The notes below the pieces were generated by a model that did not search any database, had not been told where the DNA came from, and worked only from the letters and a program-made list of their open reading frames with translations. This document shows, piece after piece, positions 35,606-49,394 of a DNA stretch of 64,000 nucleotides (its first letter is position 1; each line of letters opens with the position of its first letter). The position numbers and the translations under genes were made by a program. Source of the DNA: Sipunculus nudus. Its lineage: Eukaryota; Annelida; Sipuncula; Golfingiida; Sipunculidae. The DNA lies in contig CM049315.1 of NCBI GenBank assembly GCA_026874595.1, forward strand, positions 63,549,389 through 63,613,388, given 5' to 3'.

Positions 35606-38056
35606 GTGCAAAATAGAAGATTAAAATTGCAAAAGAAGCAATTCAGAAGCTCCATTAGGCCATTTAGAACCGGATACAAACATCCATCTCGCCGAAATCA
35701 GCTAGGTTTTTGCCTAATTCAGGAACGTGTGTTGTGCAAAAATTACAGATTTCAATTGCAAAAGAAGCAATTCAGAAGCTTCATTAGGCCGTTTAGAATC
35801 AGATACAAACGTCTTTTACGACGAAATCAGCTCGGTTTTTTCCTAATACAAGATCGTGATTTGTGCAGAAACGGCTAATATAAACTGCGATAGAAGCGTT
35901 TAAATAGCTTCATTAGGCCATTTAGAAATTGTTAAAAACGTCGCTCTTGCTGAAATCAGATCGGTTTTCGCGTAGTACAAGATCGTGTCTTGTGCAATGA
36001 TCACCGATTTAAACTGGGAAAGAAGCCTTTTAGAAGCTTCATCAGGCCATTAAGAACCAGTTAGAAACGTCGTTTTTGCTGAAATCAGCTCGATTTTTTT
36101 GCGTAATGCAAGATCGTGTTTGTGCAAATATTGCAGATTTAAATTGCAAAAGAATCAATTCAGGAGCTTTATTAGACCATTTAGATCCAGATACCAACGT
36201 TTTTTTCGCCGAAATCAGCTCGTTTTTGCGTAATACAAGACCGTGTTTTGTGCAAAGATGACCGATTTAAACTGCCAAGGAAGCCTTTTAGAAGCTTCAT
36301 CAGGCCATTAAGAACCAGTTAGCAACGTCGTTTTTGCTGAAATCAGCTCGATTTTTTGCGTAATACAAAATCGTGTGTTGTGCAAAGATGACCGATTTAA
36401 ACTGCTTAAGAAGCGTTTTAGAAGCTTCATCAGGCCATTGAGAACCAGTTAGAAACGTCTTTTACGCCGAAATCAGCTCGTTTTTTTCGTAATACAAGAT
36501 CGTGATTTGTGCAGAAACGGCTGATTTAAACTGCGATAGAAGCGTTTTAATAGCTTCATTAGGCCATTTAGAAATTGGTAAAATCGTCGCTCTTGCTGAA
36601 ATCAGATCGGTTTTTGCGTAATATAAGATCGTGTTTTGTGCAAAGATGACCGATTTAAACTGCTAAAGAAGCGTTTTAGAAGCTTCATCAGGCCACTAAG
36701 AACCAGTTAGAAACGTCTTTTACGCCGAAGTCAGCTCGTTTTTTTCGTAATACAAGATCGTGATTTGTGCAGAAACGGCTGATTTAAACTGCAATAGAAG
36801 CGTTTTAATAGCTTCATTAGGCCATTTAGAAATTGGTAAAAACGTCGCTCTTGCTGAAATCAGATCGGTTTTCGCGTAATACAACATCGTGTTGTGCAAA
36901 ATAGAAGATTAAAATTGCAAAAGAAGCAATTCAGAAGCTCCATTAGGCCATTTAGAACCGGGTACAAACATCGATCTCGCCGAAATCAGATAGGTTTTTG
37001 GCTATTTCAGGAACGTGTGTTGTGCAAAAATTACAGATTTAAGTTGCAAAAGAAGCAATTCAGAAGCTTCATTAGGCCGTTTAGAATCAGATACAAACGT
37101 CTTTTACGACGAAATCAGCTCGGTTTTTTCCTAATACAAGACCGTGATTTGTGCAGAAACGGCTGATATAAACTGCGATAGAAGCGTTTAAATAGCTTCA
37201 TTAGGCCATTTAGAAATTGTTAAAAACGTCGCTTTTGCTGAAATCAGATCGGTTTGCGCGTAGTACAAGATCGTGTTGTGCAAAATAGAAGATTAAAATT
37301 GCAAAAGAAGCAATTCAGAAGCTCCATTAGGCCATTTAGAACCTGGTACAAACATCGATCTCGTCTAAATCAGATGGGTTTTTTGCCTAATTCATGATCG
37401 TGTGTTGTGCAAAAATTGCAGATTTAAATTGCAAAAGAAGCAATTCAGAAGCTTCATTAGGCCGTTTAGAACCAGATACAAACATCCTTTACGCCGAAAT
37501 CAGCTCGGTTTTTGCGTAATACAAGATCGTGTTTTGTGCAAAGATGACCGATTTAAACTGCGAAAGAAGCGTTTTAAAAGCTTCATCAGGCCATTAAGAA
37601 CCAGTTAGCAACGTCGTTTTTGCTGAAATCAGTTCGGTTTTTTTTTTTGCGTAATTCAAAATCGTCTGTTGTGCAAAGATGACCGATTTAAACTGCTAAG
37701 GAAGCGTTTTAGAAAGTTCATCAGGCCATCAAAAACCAGTTAGTAACGTCGTTTTTGCTGAAATCAGCTCGATTTTTTTGCGTAATACAAAATCGTGTGT
37801 TGTGCAAAGATGACCGATTTAAACTGCTAAAGAAGCGTTTTAGAAGCTTCATCAGGCCATTAAGAACCAGTTAGAAACGTCTTTTACGCCGAAATCAGCT
37901 CTTTTTTTCGTAATACATGATCGTGATTTGTGCAGAAACGGCTGATTTAAACTGCGATAGAAGCGTTTTAATAGCTTCATTAGGCCATTTAGAAATTGGT
38001 AAAAACGTCGCTCTTGCTGAAATCAGATCGGTTTTCGCGTAATACAACATCGTGTT
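35606..38056. repeat. 19-mer HOR unit 1 (lineage P)
   Basis: Lineage P marks: ACGTTTTTTTCGCC near 36198, GTTAAAAACG near 35934, TAATATAAGATCG near 36619. It shares the private CTGGGAAAGAAGCC near 36014 with unit 2. Its own private change is AGATTTAAGTTGC near 37033. Confidence 0.9.
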
Positions 38057-40506
38057 GTGCAAAATAGAAGATTAAAATTGCAAAAGAAGCAATTCAGAAG
38101 CTCCATTAGGCCATTTAGAACCGGATACAAACATCCATCTCGCCGAAATCAGCTAGGTTTTTGCCTAATTCAGGAACGTGTGTTGTGCAAAAATTACAGA
38201 TTTCAATTGCAAAAGAAGCAATTCAGAAGCTTCATTAGGCCGTTTAGAATCAGATACAAACGTCTTTTACGACGAAATCAGCTCGGTTTTTTCCTAATAC
38301 AAGATCGTGATTTGTGCAGAAACGGCTAATATAAACTGCGATAGAAGCGTTTAAATAGCTTCATTAGGCCATTTAGAAATTGTTAAAAACGTCGCTCTTG
38401 CTGAAATCATATCGGTTTTCGCGTAGTACAAGATCGTGTCTTGTGCAATGATCACCGATTTAAACTGGGAAAGAAGCCTTTTAGAAGCTTCATCAGGCCA
38501 TTAAGAACCAGTTAGAAACGTCGTTTTTGCTGAAATCAGCTCGATTTTTTTGCGTAATGCAAGATCGTGTTTGTGCAAATATTGCAGATTTAAATTGTAA
38601 AAGAATCAATTCAGGAGCTTTATTAGACCATTTAGATCCAGATACCAACGTTTTTTTCGCCGAAATCAGCTCGTTTTTGCGTAATACAAGACCGTGTTTT
38701 GTGCAAAGATGACCGATTTAAACTGCCAAGGAAGCCTTTTAGAAGCTTCATCAGGCCATTAAGAACCAGTTAGCAACGTCGTTTTTGCTGAAATCAGCTC
38801 GATTTTTTGCGTAATACAAAATCGTGTGTTGTGCAAAGATGACCGATTTAAACTGCTTAAGAAGCGTTTTAGAAGCTTCATCAGACCATTGAGAACCAGT
38901 TAGAAACGTCTTTTACGCCGAAATCAGCTCGTTTTTTTCGTAATACAAGATCGTGATTTGTGCAGAAACGGCTGATTTAAACTGCGATAGAAGCGTTTTA
39001 ATAGCTTCATTAGGCCATTTAGAAATTGGTAAAATCGTCGCTCTTGCTGAAATCAGATCGGTTTTTGCGTAATATAAGATCGTGTTTTGTGCAAAGATGA
39101 CCGATTTAAACTGCTAAAGAAGCGTTTTAGAAGCTTCATCAGGCCACTAAGAACCAGTTAGAAACGTCTTTTACGCCGAAGTCAGCTCGTTTTTTTCGTA
39201 ATACAAGATCGTGATTTGTGCAGAAACGGCTGATTTAAACTGCAATAGAAGCGTTTTAATAGCTTCATTAGGCCATTTAGAAATTGGTAAAAACGTCGCT
39301 CTTGCTGAAATCAGATCGGTTTTCGCGTAATACAACATCGTGTTGTGCAAAATAGAAGATTAAAATTGCAAAAGAAGCAATTCAGAAGCTCCATTAGGCC
39401 ATTTAGAACCGGGTACAAACATCGATCTCGCCGAAATCAGATAGGTTTTTGGCTATTTCAGGAACGTGTGTTGTGCAAAAATTACAGATTTCAATTGCAA
39501 AAGAAGCAATTCAGAAGCTTCATTAGGCCGTTTAGAATCAGATACAAACGTCTTTTACGACGAAATCAGCTCGGTTTTTTCCTAATACAAGACCGTGATT
39601 TGTGCAGAAACGGCTGATATAAACTGCGATAGAAGCGTTTAAATAGCTTCATTAGGCCATTTAGAAATTGTTAAAAACGTCGCTTTTGCTGAAATCAGAT
39701 CGGTTTGCGCGTAGTACAAGATCGTGTTGTGCAAAATAGAAGATTAAAATTGCAAAAGAAGCAATTCAGAAGCTCCATTAGGCCATTTAGAACCTGGTAC
39801 AAACATCGATCTCGTCTAAATCAGATGGGTTTTTTGCCTAATTCATGATCGTGTGTTGTGCAAAAATTGCAGATTTAAATTGCAAAAGAAGCAATTCAGA
39901 AGCTTCATTAGGCCGTTTAGAACCAGATACAAACATCTTTTACGCCGAAATCAGCTCGGTTTTTGCGTAATACAAGATCGTGTTTTGTGCAAAGATGACC
40001 GATTTAAACTGCGAAAGAAGCGTTTTAAAAGCTTCATCAGGCCATTAAGAACCAGTTAGCAACGTCGTTTTTGCTGAAATCAGTTCGGTTTTTTTTTTGC
40101 GTAATTCAAAATCGTCTGTTGTGCAAAGATGACCGATTTAAACTGCTAAGGAAGCGTTTTAGAAAGTTCATCAGGCCATCAAAAACCAGTTAGTAACGTC
40201 GTTTTTGCTGAAATCAGCTCGATTTTTTTGCGTAATACAAAATCGTGTGTTGTGCAAAGATGACCGATTTAAACTGCTAAAGAAGCGTTTTAGAAGCTTC
40301 ATCAGGCCATTAAGAACCAGTTAGAAACGTCTTTTACGCCGAAATCAGCTCTTTTTTTCGTAATACATGATCGTGATTTGTGCAGAAACGGCTGATTTAA
40401 ACTGCGATAGAAGCGTTTTAATAGCTTCATTAGGCCATTTAGAAATTGGTAAAAACGTCGCTCTTGCTGAAATCAGATCGGTTTTCGCGTAATACAACAT
40501 CGTGTT
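38057..40506. repeat. 19-mer HOR unit 2 (lineage P)
   Basis: Carries the lineage P marks and shares CTGGGAAAGAAGCC (near 38466) with unit 1, so units 1 and 2 are sister copies. Private changes are AATCATATCGG near 38405 and TCAGACCATTGAG near 38881. Confidence 0.9.
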
Positions 40507-42955
40507 GTGCAAAATAGAAGATTAAAATTGCAAAAGAAGCAATTCAGAAGCTCCATTAGGCCATTTAGAACCGGATACAAACATCCATCTCGCCGAAATC
40601 AGCTAGGTTTTTGCCTAATTCAGGAACGTGTGTTGTGCAAAAATTACAGATTTCAATTGCAAAAGAAGCAATTCAGAAGCTTCATTAGGCCGTTTAGAAT
40701 CAGATACAAACGTCTTTTACGACGAAATCAGCTCGGTTTTTTCCTAATACAAGATCGTGATTTGTGCAGAAACGGCTAATATAAACTGCGATAGAAGCGT
40801 TTAAATAGCTTCATTAGGCAATTTAGAAATTGTTACAAACGTCGCTCTTGCTGAAATCAGATCGGTTTTCGCGTAGTACAAGATCGTGTCTTGTGCAATG
40901 ATCACCGATTTAAACTGCGAAAGAAGCCTTTTAGAAGCTTCATCAGGCCGTTAAGAACCAGTTAGAAACGTCGTTTTTGCTGAAATCAGCTCGATTTTTT
41001 TGCGTAATGCAAGATCGTGTTTGTGCAAATATTGCAGATTTAAATTGTAAAAGAATCAATTCAGGAGCTTTATTAGACCATTTAGATCCAGATACCAACG
41101 TCTTTTTCGCCGAAATCAGCTCGTTTTTGCGTAATACAAGACCGTGTTTTGTGCAAAGATGACCGATTTAAACTGCCAAGGAAGCCTTTTAGAAGCTTCA
41201 TCAGGCCATTAAGAACCAGTTAGCAACGTCGTTTTTGCTGAAATCAGCTCGATTTTTTGCGTAATACAAAATCGTGTGTTGTGCAAAGATGACCGATTTA
41301 AACTGCTTAAGAAGCGTTTTAGAAGCTTCATCAGGCCATTGAGAACCAGTTAGAAACGTCTTTTACGCCGAAATCAGCTCGTTTTTTCGTAATACAAGAT
41401 CGTGATTTGTGCAGAAACGGCTGATTTAAACTGCGATAGAAGCGTTTTAATAGCTTCATTAGGCCATTTAGAAATTGGTAAAATCGTCGCTCTTGCTGAA
41501 ATCAGATCGGTTTTTGCGTAATACAAGATCGTGTTTTGTGCAAAGATGACCGATTTAAACTGCTAAAGAAGCGTTTTAGAAGCTTCATCAGGCCACTAAG
41601 AACCAGTTAGAAACGTCTTTTACGCCGAAGTCAGCTCGTTTTTTTCGTAATACAAGATCGTGATTTGTGCAGAAACGGCTGATTTAAACTGCAATAGAAG
41701 CGTTTTAATAGCTTCATTAGGCCATTTAGAAATTGGTAAAAACGTCGCTCTTGCTGAAATCAGATCGGTTTTCGCGTAATACAACATCGTGTTGTGCAAA
41801 ATAGAAGATTAAAATTGCAAAAGAAGCAATTCAGAAGCTCCATTAGGCCATTTAGAACCGGGTACAAACATCGATCTCGCCGAAATCAGATAGGTTTTTG
41901 GCTATTTCAGGAACGTGTGTTGTGCAAAAATTACAGATTTCAATTGCAAAAGAAGCAAATCAGAAGCTTCATTAGGCCGTTTAGAATCAGATACAAACGT
42001 CTTTTACGACGAAATCAGCTCGGTTTTTTCGTAATACAAGATCGTGATTTGTGCAGAAACGGCTGATATAAACTGCGATAGAAGCGTTTAAATAGCTTCA
42101 TTAGGCCATTTAGAAATTGTTAAAAACGTCGCTTTTGCTGAAATCAGATCGGTTTGCGCGTAGTACAAGATCGTGTTGTGCAAAATAGAAGATTAAAATT
42201 GCAAAAGAAGCAATTCAGAAGCTCCATTAGGCCATTTAGAACCTGGTACAAACATCGATCTCGTCTAAATCAGATGGGTTTTTTGCCTAATTCATGATCG
42301 TGTGTTGTGCAAAAATTGCAGATTTAAATTGCAAAAGAAGCAATTCAGAAGCTTCATTAGGCCGTTTAGAACCAGATACAAACATCTTTTACGCCGAAAT
42401 CAGCTCGGTTTTTGCGTAATACAAGATCGTGTTTTGTGCAAAGATGACCGATTTAAACTGCGAAAGAAGCGTTTTAAAAGCTTCATCAGGCCATTAAGAA
42501 CCAGTTAGCAACGTCGTTTTTGCTGAAATCAGTTCGGTTTTTTTTTTGCGTAATTCAAAATCGTCTGTTGTGCAAAGATGACCGATTTAAACTGCTAAGG
42601 AAGCGTTTTAGAAAGTTCATCAGGCCATCAAAAACCAGTTAGTAACGTCGTTTTTGCTGAAATCAGCTCGATTTTTTTGCGTAATACAAAATCGTGTGTT
42701 GTGCAAAGATGACCGATTTAAACTGCTAAAGAAGCGTTTTAGAAGCTTCATCAGGCCATTAAGAACCAGTTAGAAACGTCTTTTACGCCGAAATCAGCTC
42801 TTTTTTTCGTAATACATGATCGTGATTTGTGCAGAAACGGCTGATTTAAACTGCGATAGAAGCGTTTTAATAGCTTCATTAGGCCATTTAGAAATTGGTA
42901 AAAACGTCGCTCTTGCTGAAATCAGATCGGTTTTCGCGTAATACAACATCGTGTT
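40507..42955. repeat. 19-mer HOR unit 3 (lineage Q)
   Basis: Lineage Q marks: TTAGGCAATTTAG near 40814, GTTACAAACG near 40832, GGCCGTTAAG near 40947, GTCTTTTTCGCC near 41099, TAATACAAGATCG near 41519. Its second half carries AAGCAAATCAG near 41954, found only in lineage Q units and block E. Confidence 0.9.
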
Positions 42956-44910
42956 GTGCAAAATAGAAGATTAAAATTGCAAAAGAAGCAATTCAGAAGC
43001 TCCATTAGGCCATTTAGAACCGGATACAAACATCCATCTCGCCGAAATCAGCTAGGTTTTTGCCTAATTCAGGAACGTGTGTTGTGCAAAAATTACAGAT
43101 TTCAATTGCAAAAGAAGCAATTCAGAAGCTTCATTAGGCCGTTTAGAATCAGATACAAACGTCTTTTACGACGAAATCAGCTCGGTTTTTTCCTAATACA
43201 AGATCGTGATTTGTGCAGAAACGGCTAATATAAACTGCGATAGAAGCGTTTAAATAGCTTCATTAGGCAATTTAGAAATTGTTACAAACGTCGCTCTTGC
43301 TGAAATCAGATCGGTTTTCGCGTAGTACAAGATCGTGTCTTGTGCAATGATCACCGATTTAAACTGCGAAAGAAGCCTTTTAGAAGCTTCATCAGGCCGT
43401 TAAGAACCAGTTAGAAACGTCGTTTTTGCTGAAATCAGCTCGATTTTTTTGCGTAATGCAAGATCGTGTTTGTGCAAATATTGCAGATTTAAATTGTAAA
43501 AGAATCAATTCAGGAGCTTTATTAGACCATTTAGATCCAGATACCAACGTCTTTTTCGCCGAAATCAGCTCGTTTTTGCGTAATACAAGACCGTGTTTTG
43601 TGCAAAGATGACCGATTTAAACTGCCAAGGAAGCCTTTTAGAAGCTTCATCAGGCCATTAAGAACCAGTTAGCAACGTCGTTTTTGCTGAAATCAGCTCG
43701 ATTTTTTGCGTAATACAAAATCGTGTGTTGTGCAAAGATGACCGATTTAAACTGCTTAAGAAGCGTTTTAGAAGCTTCATCAGGCCATTGAGAACCAGTT
43801 AGAAACGTCTTTTACGCCGAAATCAGCTCGTTTTTTTCGTAATACAAGATCGTGATTTGTGCAGAAACGGCTGATTTAAACTGCGATAGAAGCGTTTTAA
43901 TAGCTTCATTAGGCCATTTAGAAATTGGTAAAATCGTCGCTCTTGCTGAAATCAGATCGGTTTTTGCGTAATACAAGATCGTGTTTTGTGCAAAGATGAC
44001 CGATTTAAACTGCTAAAGAAGCGTTTTAGAAGCTTCATCAGGCCACTAAGAACCAGTTAGAAACGTCTTTTACGCCGAAGTCAGCTCGTTTTTTTCGTAA
44101 TACAAGATCGTGATTTGTGCAGAAACGGCTGATTTAAACTGCAATAGAAGCGTTTTAATAGCTTCATTAGGCCATTTAGAAATTGGTAAAAACGTCGCTC
44201 TTGCTGAAATCAGATCGGTTTTCGCGTAATACAACATCGTGTTGTGCAAAATAGAAGATTAAAATTGCAAAAGAAGCAATTCAGAAGCTCCATTAGGCCA
44301 TTTAGAACCGGGTACAAACATCGATCTCGCCGAAATCAGATAGGTTTTTGGCTATTTCAGGAACGTGTGTTGTGCAAAAATTACAGATTTCAATTGCAAA
44401 AGAAGCAAATCAGAAGCTTCATTAGGCCGTTTAGAATCAGATACAAACGTCTTTTACGACGAAATCAGCTCGGTTTTTTCGTAATACAAGATCGTGATTT
44501 GTGCAGAAACGGCTGATATAAACTGCGATAGAAGCGTTTAAATAGCTTCATTAGGCCATTTAGAAATTGTTAAAAACGTCGCTTTTGCTGAAATCAGATC
44601 GGTTTGCGCGTAGTACAAGATCGTGTTGTGCAAAATAGAAGATTAAAATTGCAAAAGAAGCAATTCAGAAGCTCCATTAGGCCATTTAGAACCTGGTACA
44701 AACATCGATCTCGTCTAAATCAGATGGGTTTTTTGCCTAATTCATGATCGTGTGTTGTGCAAAAATTGCAGATTTAAATTGCAAAAGAAGCAATTCAGAA
44801 GCTTCATTAGGCCGTTTAGAACCAGATACAAACATCTTTTACGCCGAAATCAGCTCGGTTTTTGCGTAATACAAGATCGTGTTTTGTGCAAAGATGACCG
44901 ATTTAAACTG
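42956..44910. repeat. 19-mer HOR unit 4 (lineage Q, truncated)
   Basis: Nearly identical to unit 3, including the Q marks and AAGCAAATCAG near 44404, up to about 44910. There the array switches to the 12-mer block, leaving about 15 of the 19 monomers. Confidence 0.88.
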
Positions 44911-47900
44911 CAAAAGAAGCGTTTAAGAAGCTTTATCAGGCCATTAAGAATCAGTTAGGAACGTCGTTTTTGCTGAAATCAGCTCGGTTTTTTTTGCGTA
45001 ATATAAGATCGTGTGTTGTGCAAAGATGATGATTTAAACTGCAAAAGAAGCGTTTGAGAAACTTCATTAGGCCATTTAGAACCAGTTACAAATGTCGTTT
45101 TTTTGCCGAAATCAGATCGGTTTTTGCGTAATATAGGATCCTGTTTTGTGCAAAATGGCCAATTTAAACTGCGATAGAAGCGTTTTAATAGCTTCATTAG
45201 GCCATTTAGAAATTGGTAAAAACGTCGCTCTTGCGGAAATCAAATCGGTTTTCGCGTAATACAACATCGTGTTGTGCAAAATAGAAGATTAAAATTGCAA
45301 AAGAAGCAATTCAGAAGCTCCATTAGGCCATTTAGAACCGGGTACAAACATCGATCTCGCCGAAATCAGCTAGGTTTTTGGCTAATTTCGGGAGGTGTGT
45401 TGTGCAAAAATTACAGATTTCAATTGCAAAAGAAGCAATTCAGAAGCTTCATTAGGCCGTTTAGAATCAGATGCAAACGTCTTTTACGACGAAATCAGCT
45501 CGGTTTTTTCGTAATACAAGATCGTGATTTGTGCAGAAACGGCTAATATAAACTGCGATAGAAGCGTTTAAATAGCTTCATTATGCCATTTAGAAATTGT
45601 TAAAAACGTCGCTTTTGCTGAAATCAGATCGGTTTTCGCTTAGTACAAGATCGTGTTGTGCAAAAGAGAAGATTAAAATTGCAAAAGAAGCAATTCAGAA
45701 GCTCCATTAGGCCATTTAGAACCGGGTACAAACATCGATCTCGCCGAAATCAGCTAGGTTTTTCCCTAATTCATGATCGTGTGTTGTGCAAAAATTGCAG
45801 ATTTAAATTGCAAAAGAAGCAATTCAGAAACTTTATTAGGCCGTTTAGAATCAGATACAAACGTCTTTTACGCCGAAATCAGCTCGGTTTTTGCGTAATA
45901 CAAGATCGTGTTTTGTGCAAAGATGACCGATTTAAACTGCGAAAGAAGCGTTTTTAAAGCTTCATCAGGCCATTAAGAACCAGTTAGCAACGTCGTTTTT
46001 GCTGAAATCAGTTCGGTTTTTTTTGCGTAATTCAAAATCGTCTGTTGTGCAAAGATGACCGATTTAAACTGCTAAAGAAGCGTTTTAGAAGCTTCATCAG
46101 GCAATTAAGAAGTTAGAAACGTCGTTTTTGCTAAAATCAGCTCGATTTTTTAGCGTAATATAAGATAGTGTTTGTCCAAAGATGACCGATTTAAACTGCA
46201 AAAGAAGCAATTCAGAAGCTCCATCAGGCCATTAAGAACCTGGTACAAACATCGATCTCGTCTAAATCAGATGGGTTTTTTGCCTAATTCATGAATGTGT
46301 GTTGTGCAAAAATTGCAGATTTAAATTGCAAAAGAAGCATTTCAGAAGCTTCATTAGGCCGTTTAGAACCAGATACAAACATCTTTTACGCCGAAATCAG
46401 CTCGGTTTTTGCGTAATACAAGATCCTGTTTGTGCAAAGATGACCGATTTAAACTGCAAAAGAAGCGTTTAAGAAGCTTTTTCAGGCCATTAAGAATCAG
46501 TTAGGAACGTCGTTTTTGCTGAAATCAGCTCGGTTTTTTTTTTGCGTAATATAAGATCGTGTGTTGTGCAAAGATGATGATTTAAACTGCAAAAGAAGCG
46601 TTTGAGAAACTTCATTAGGCCATTTAGAACCAGTTACAAATGTCGTTTTTTTGCCGAAATCAGCTCGGTTTTTCCGTAATATAGGATCCTGTTTTGTGCA
46701 AAATGGCCGATTTAAACTGCGATAGAAGCGTTTTAATAGCTTCATTAGGCCATTTAGAAATTGGTAAAAACGTCGCTCTTGCGGAAATCAAATCGGTTTT
46801 CGCGTAATACAACATCGTGTTGTGCAAAATAGAAGATTAAAATTGCAAAAGAAGCAATTCAGAAGCTCCATTAGGCCATTTAGAACCGGGTACAAACATC
46901 GATCTCGCCGAAATCAGCTAGGTTTTTGGCTAATTCAGGAACGTGTGTTGTGCAAAAATTACAGATTTCAATTGCAAAAGAAGCAATTCAGAAGCTTCAT
47001 TAGGCCGTTTAGAATCAGATGCAAACGTCTTTTACGACGAAATCAGCTCGGTTTTTTCGTAATACAAGATCGTGATTTGTGCAGAAACGGCTAATATAAA
47101 CTGCGATAGAAGCGTTTAAATAGCTTCATTATGCCAATTAGAAATTGTTAAAAACGTCGCTTTTGCTGAAATCAGATCGGTTTTCGCTTAGTACAAGATC
47201 GTGTTGTGCAAAAGAGAAGATTAAAATTGCAAAAGAAGCAATTCAGAAGCTCCATTAGGCCATTTAGAACCGGGTACAAACATCGATCTCGCCGAAATCA
47301 GCTAGGTTTTTCCCTAATTCATGATGGTGTGTTGTGCAAAAATTGCAGATTTAAATTGCAAAAGAAGCAATTCAGAAACTTTATTAGGCCGTTTAGAATC
47401 AGATACAAACGTCTTTTACGCCGAAATCAGCTCGGTTTTTGCGTAATACAAGATCGTGTTTTGTGCAAAGATGACCGATTTAAACTGCGAAAGAAGCGTT
47501 TTTAAAGCTTCATCAGGCCATTAAGAACCAGTTAGCAACGTCGTTTTTGCTGAAATCAGTTCGGTTTTTTTTGCGTAATTCAAAATCGTCTGTTGTGCAA
47601 AGATGACCGATTTAAACTGCTAAAGAAGCGTTTTAGAAGCTTCATCAGGCAATTAAGAAGTTAGAAACGTCGTTTTTGCTAAAATCAGCTCGATTTTTTA
47701 GCGTAATATAAGATGGTGTTTGTCCAAAGATGACCGATTTAAACTGCAAAAGAAGCAATTCAGAAGCTCCATCAGGCCATTAAGAACCTGGTACAAACAT
47801 CGATCTCGTCTAAATCAGATGGGTTTTTTGCCTAATTCATGAATGTGTGTTGTGCAAAAATTGCAGATTTAAATTGCAAAAGAAGCATTTCAGAAGCTTC

Positions 47901-48985
47901 ATTAGGCCGTTTAGAACCAGATACAAACATCTTTTACGCCGAAATCAGCTCGGTTTTTGCGTAATACAAGATCCTGTTTGTGCAAAGATGACCGATTTAA
48001 ACTGCAAAAGAAGCGTTTAAGAAGCTTTTTCAGGCCATTAAGAATCAGTTAGGAACGTCGTTTTTGCTGAAATCAGCTCGGTTTTTTTTTGCGTAATATA
48101 AGATCGTGTGTTGTGCAAAGATGATGATTTAAACTGCAAAAGAAGCGTTTGAGAAACTTCATTAGGCCATTTAGAACCAGTTACAAATGTCGTTTTTTTG
48201 CCGAAATCAGCTCGGTTTTTCCGTAATATAGGATCCTGTTTTGTGCAAAATGGCCGATTTAAACTGCGATAGAAGCGTTTTAATAGCTTCATTAGGCCAT
48301 TTAGAAATTGGTAAAATCGTCGCTCTTGGGGAAATCAAATCGGTTTTCGCGTAATACAACATCGTGTTGTGCAAAATAGAAGATTAAAATTGCAAAAGAA
48401 GCAATTCAGAAGCTCCATTAGGCCATTTAGAACCGGGTACAAACATCGATCTCGCCGAAATCAGCTAGGTTTTTGGCTAATTCAGGAACGTGTGTTGTGC
48501 AAAAATTACAGATTTCAATTGCAAAAGAAGCAATTCAGAAGCTTCATTAGGCCGTTTAGAATCAGATACAAACGTCTTTTACGACGAAATCAGCTCGGTT
48601 TTTTCGTAATACAAGATCGTGATTTCTGCAGAAACGGCTAATATAAACTGCGATAGAAGCGTTTAAATAGCTTCATTATGCCATTTAGAAATTGTTAAAA
48701 ACGTCGCTTTTGCTGAAATCAGATCGGTTTTCGCTTAGTACAAGATCGTGTTGTGCAAAAGAGAAGATTAAAATTGCAAAAGAAGCAATTCAGAAGCTCC
48801 ATTAGGCCATTTAGAACCGGGTACAAACATCGATCTCGCCGAAATCAGCTAGGTTTTTCCCTAATTCATAATCGTGTGTTGTGCAAAAATTGCAGATTTA
48901 AATTGCAAAAGAAGCAATTCAGAAACTTTATTAGGCCGTTTAGAATCAGATACAAACGTCTTTTACGCCGAAATCAGCTCGGTTT
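44911..48985. repeat. Satellite block I: 1,547 bp (12-monomer) HOR, 2.6 copies
   Basis: Landmarks at 45274, 46822 and 48369 are spaced 1,548 and 1,547 bp; a second series at 45658, 47206 and 48753 agrees. Units contain the AAAGAGAAGATT monomer, GCGGAAATCAAATCGG and CCGTAATATAGGATCC classes that are absent from the surrounding 19-mer HOR but present in block E. The block ends in 48968-49000, inside a stretch (GCCGAAATCAGCTCGG and following) common to both partners, where it joins a copy of the left edge of block H (compare 35180 onwards). Confidence 0.9.
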
Positions 48986-49394
48986 TTGCGTAATACAAGA
49001 CCGTGTTTTGTGCAAAGATGACCGATTTAAACTGCCAAGGAAGCCTTTTAGAAGCTTCATCAGGCCATCAAAAACCAGTTAGTAACGTCGTTTTTGCTGA
49101 AATCAGCTCGATTTTTTGTGTAATACAAAATCGTGTGTTGTGCAAAGATGACCGATTTAAACTGCTAAAGAAGCGTTTTAGAAGCTTCATCAGGCCATTA
49201 AGAACCAGTTAGAAACGTCTTTTACGCCGAAATCAGCTCTTTTTTTCGTAATACATGATCTTGATTTGTGCAGAAACGGCTGATTTAAACTGCGATAGAA
49301 GCGTTTTAATAGCTTCATTAGGCCATTTAGAAATAGGTAAAAACGTCGCTCTTGCTGAAATCAGATCGGTTTTCGCGTAATACAACATCGTGTT

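Larger units (their letters stand above)
35606..44910. repeat. Satellite block H: 2.45 kb (19-monomer) HOR, 3.8 copies
   Basis: The anchor monomer with GGATACAAACATCCATC starts at 35606, 38057, 40507 and 42956, spacings of 2,451, 2,450 and 2,449 bp, about 19 x 129. Copies are nearly identical apart from linked variants that define lineages P and Q. The fourth copy is cut near 44910, where CTGCGAAAGAAGCGTTTTAA is replaced by the CTGCAAAAGAAGCGTTTAAG class of the 12-mer block. This regularity resembles the higher-order organisation of centromeric satellites in other organisms; a centromeric role here is inference. Confidence 0.93.
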
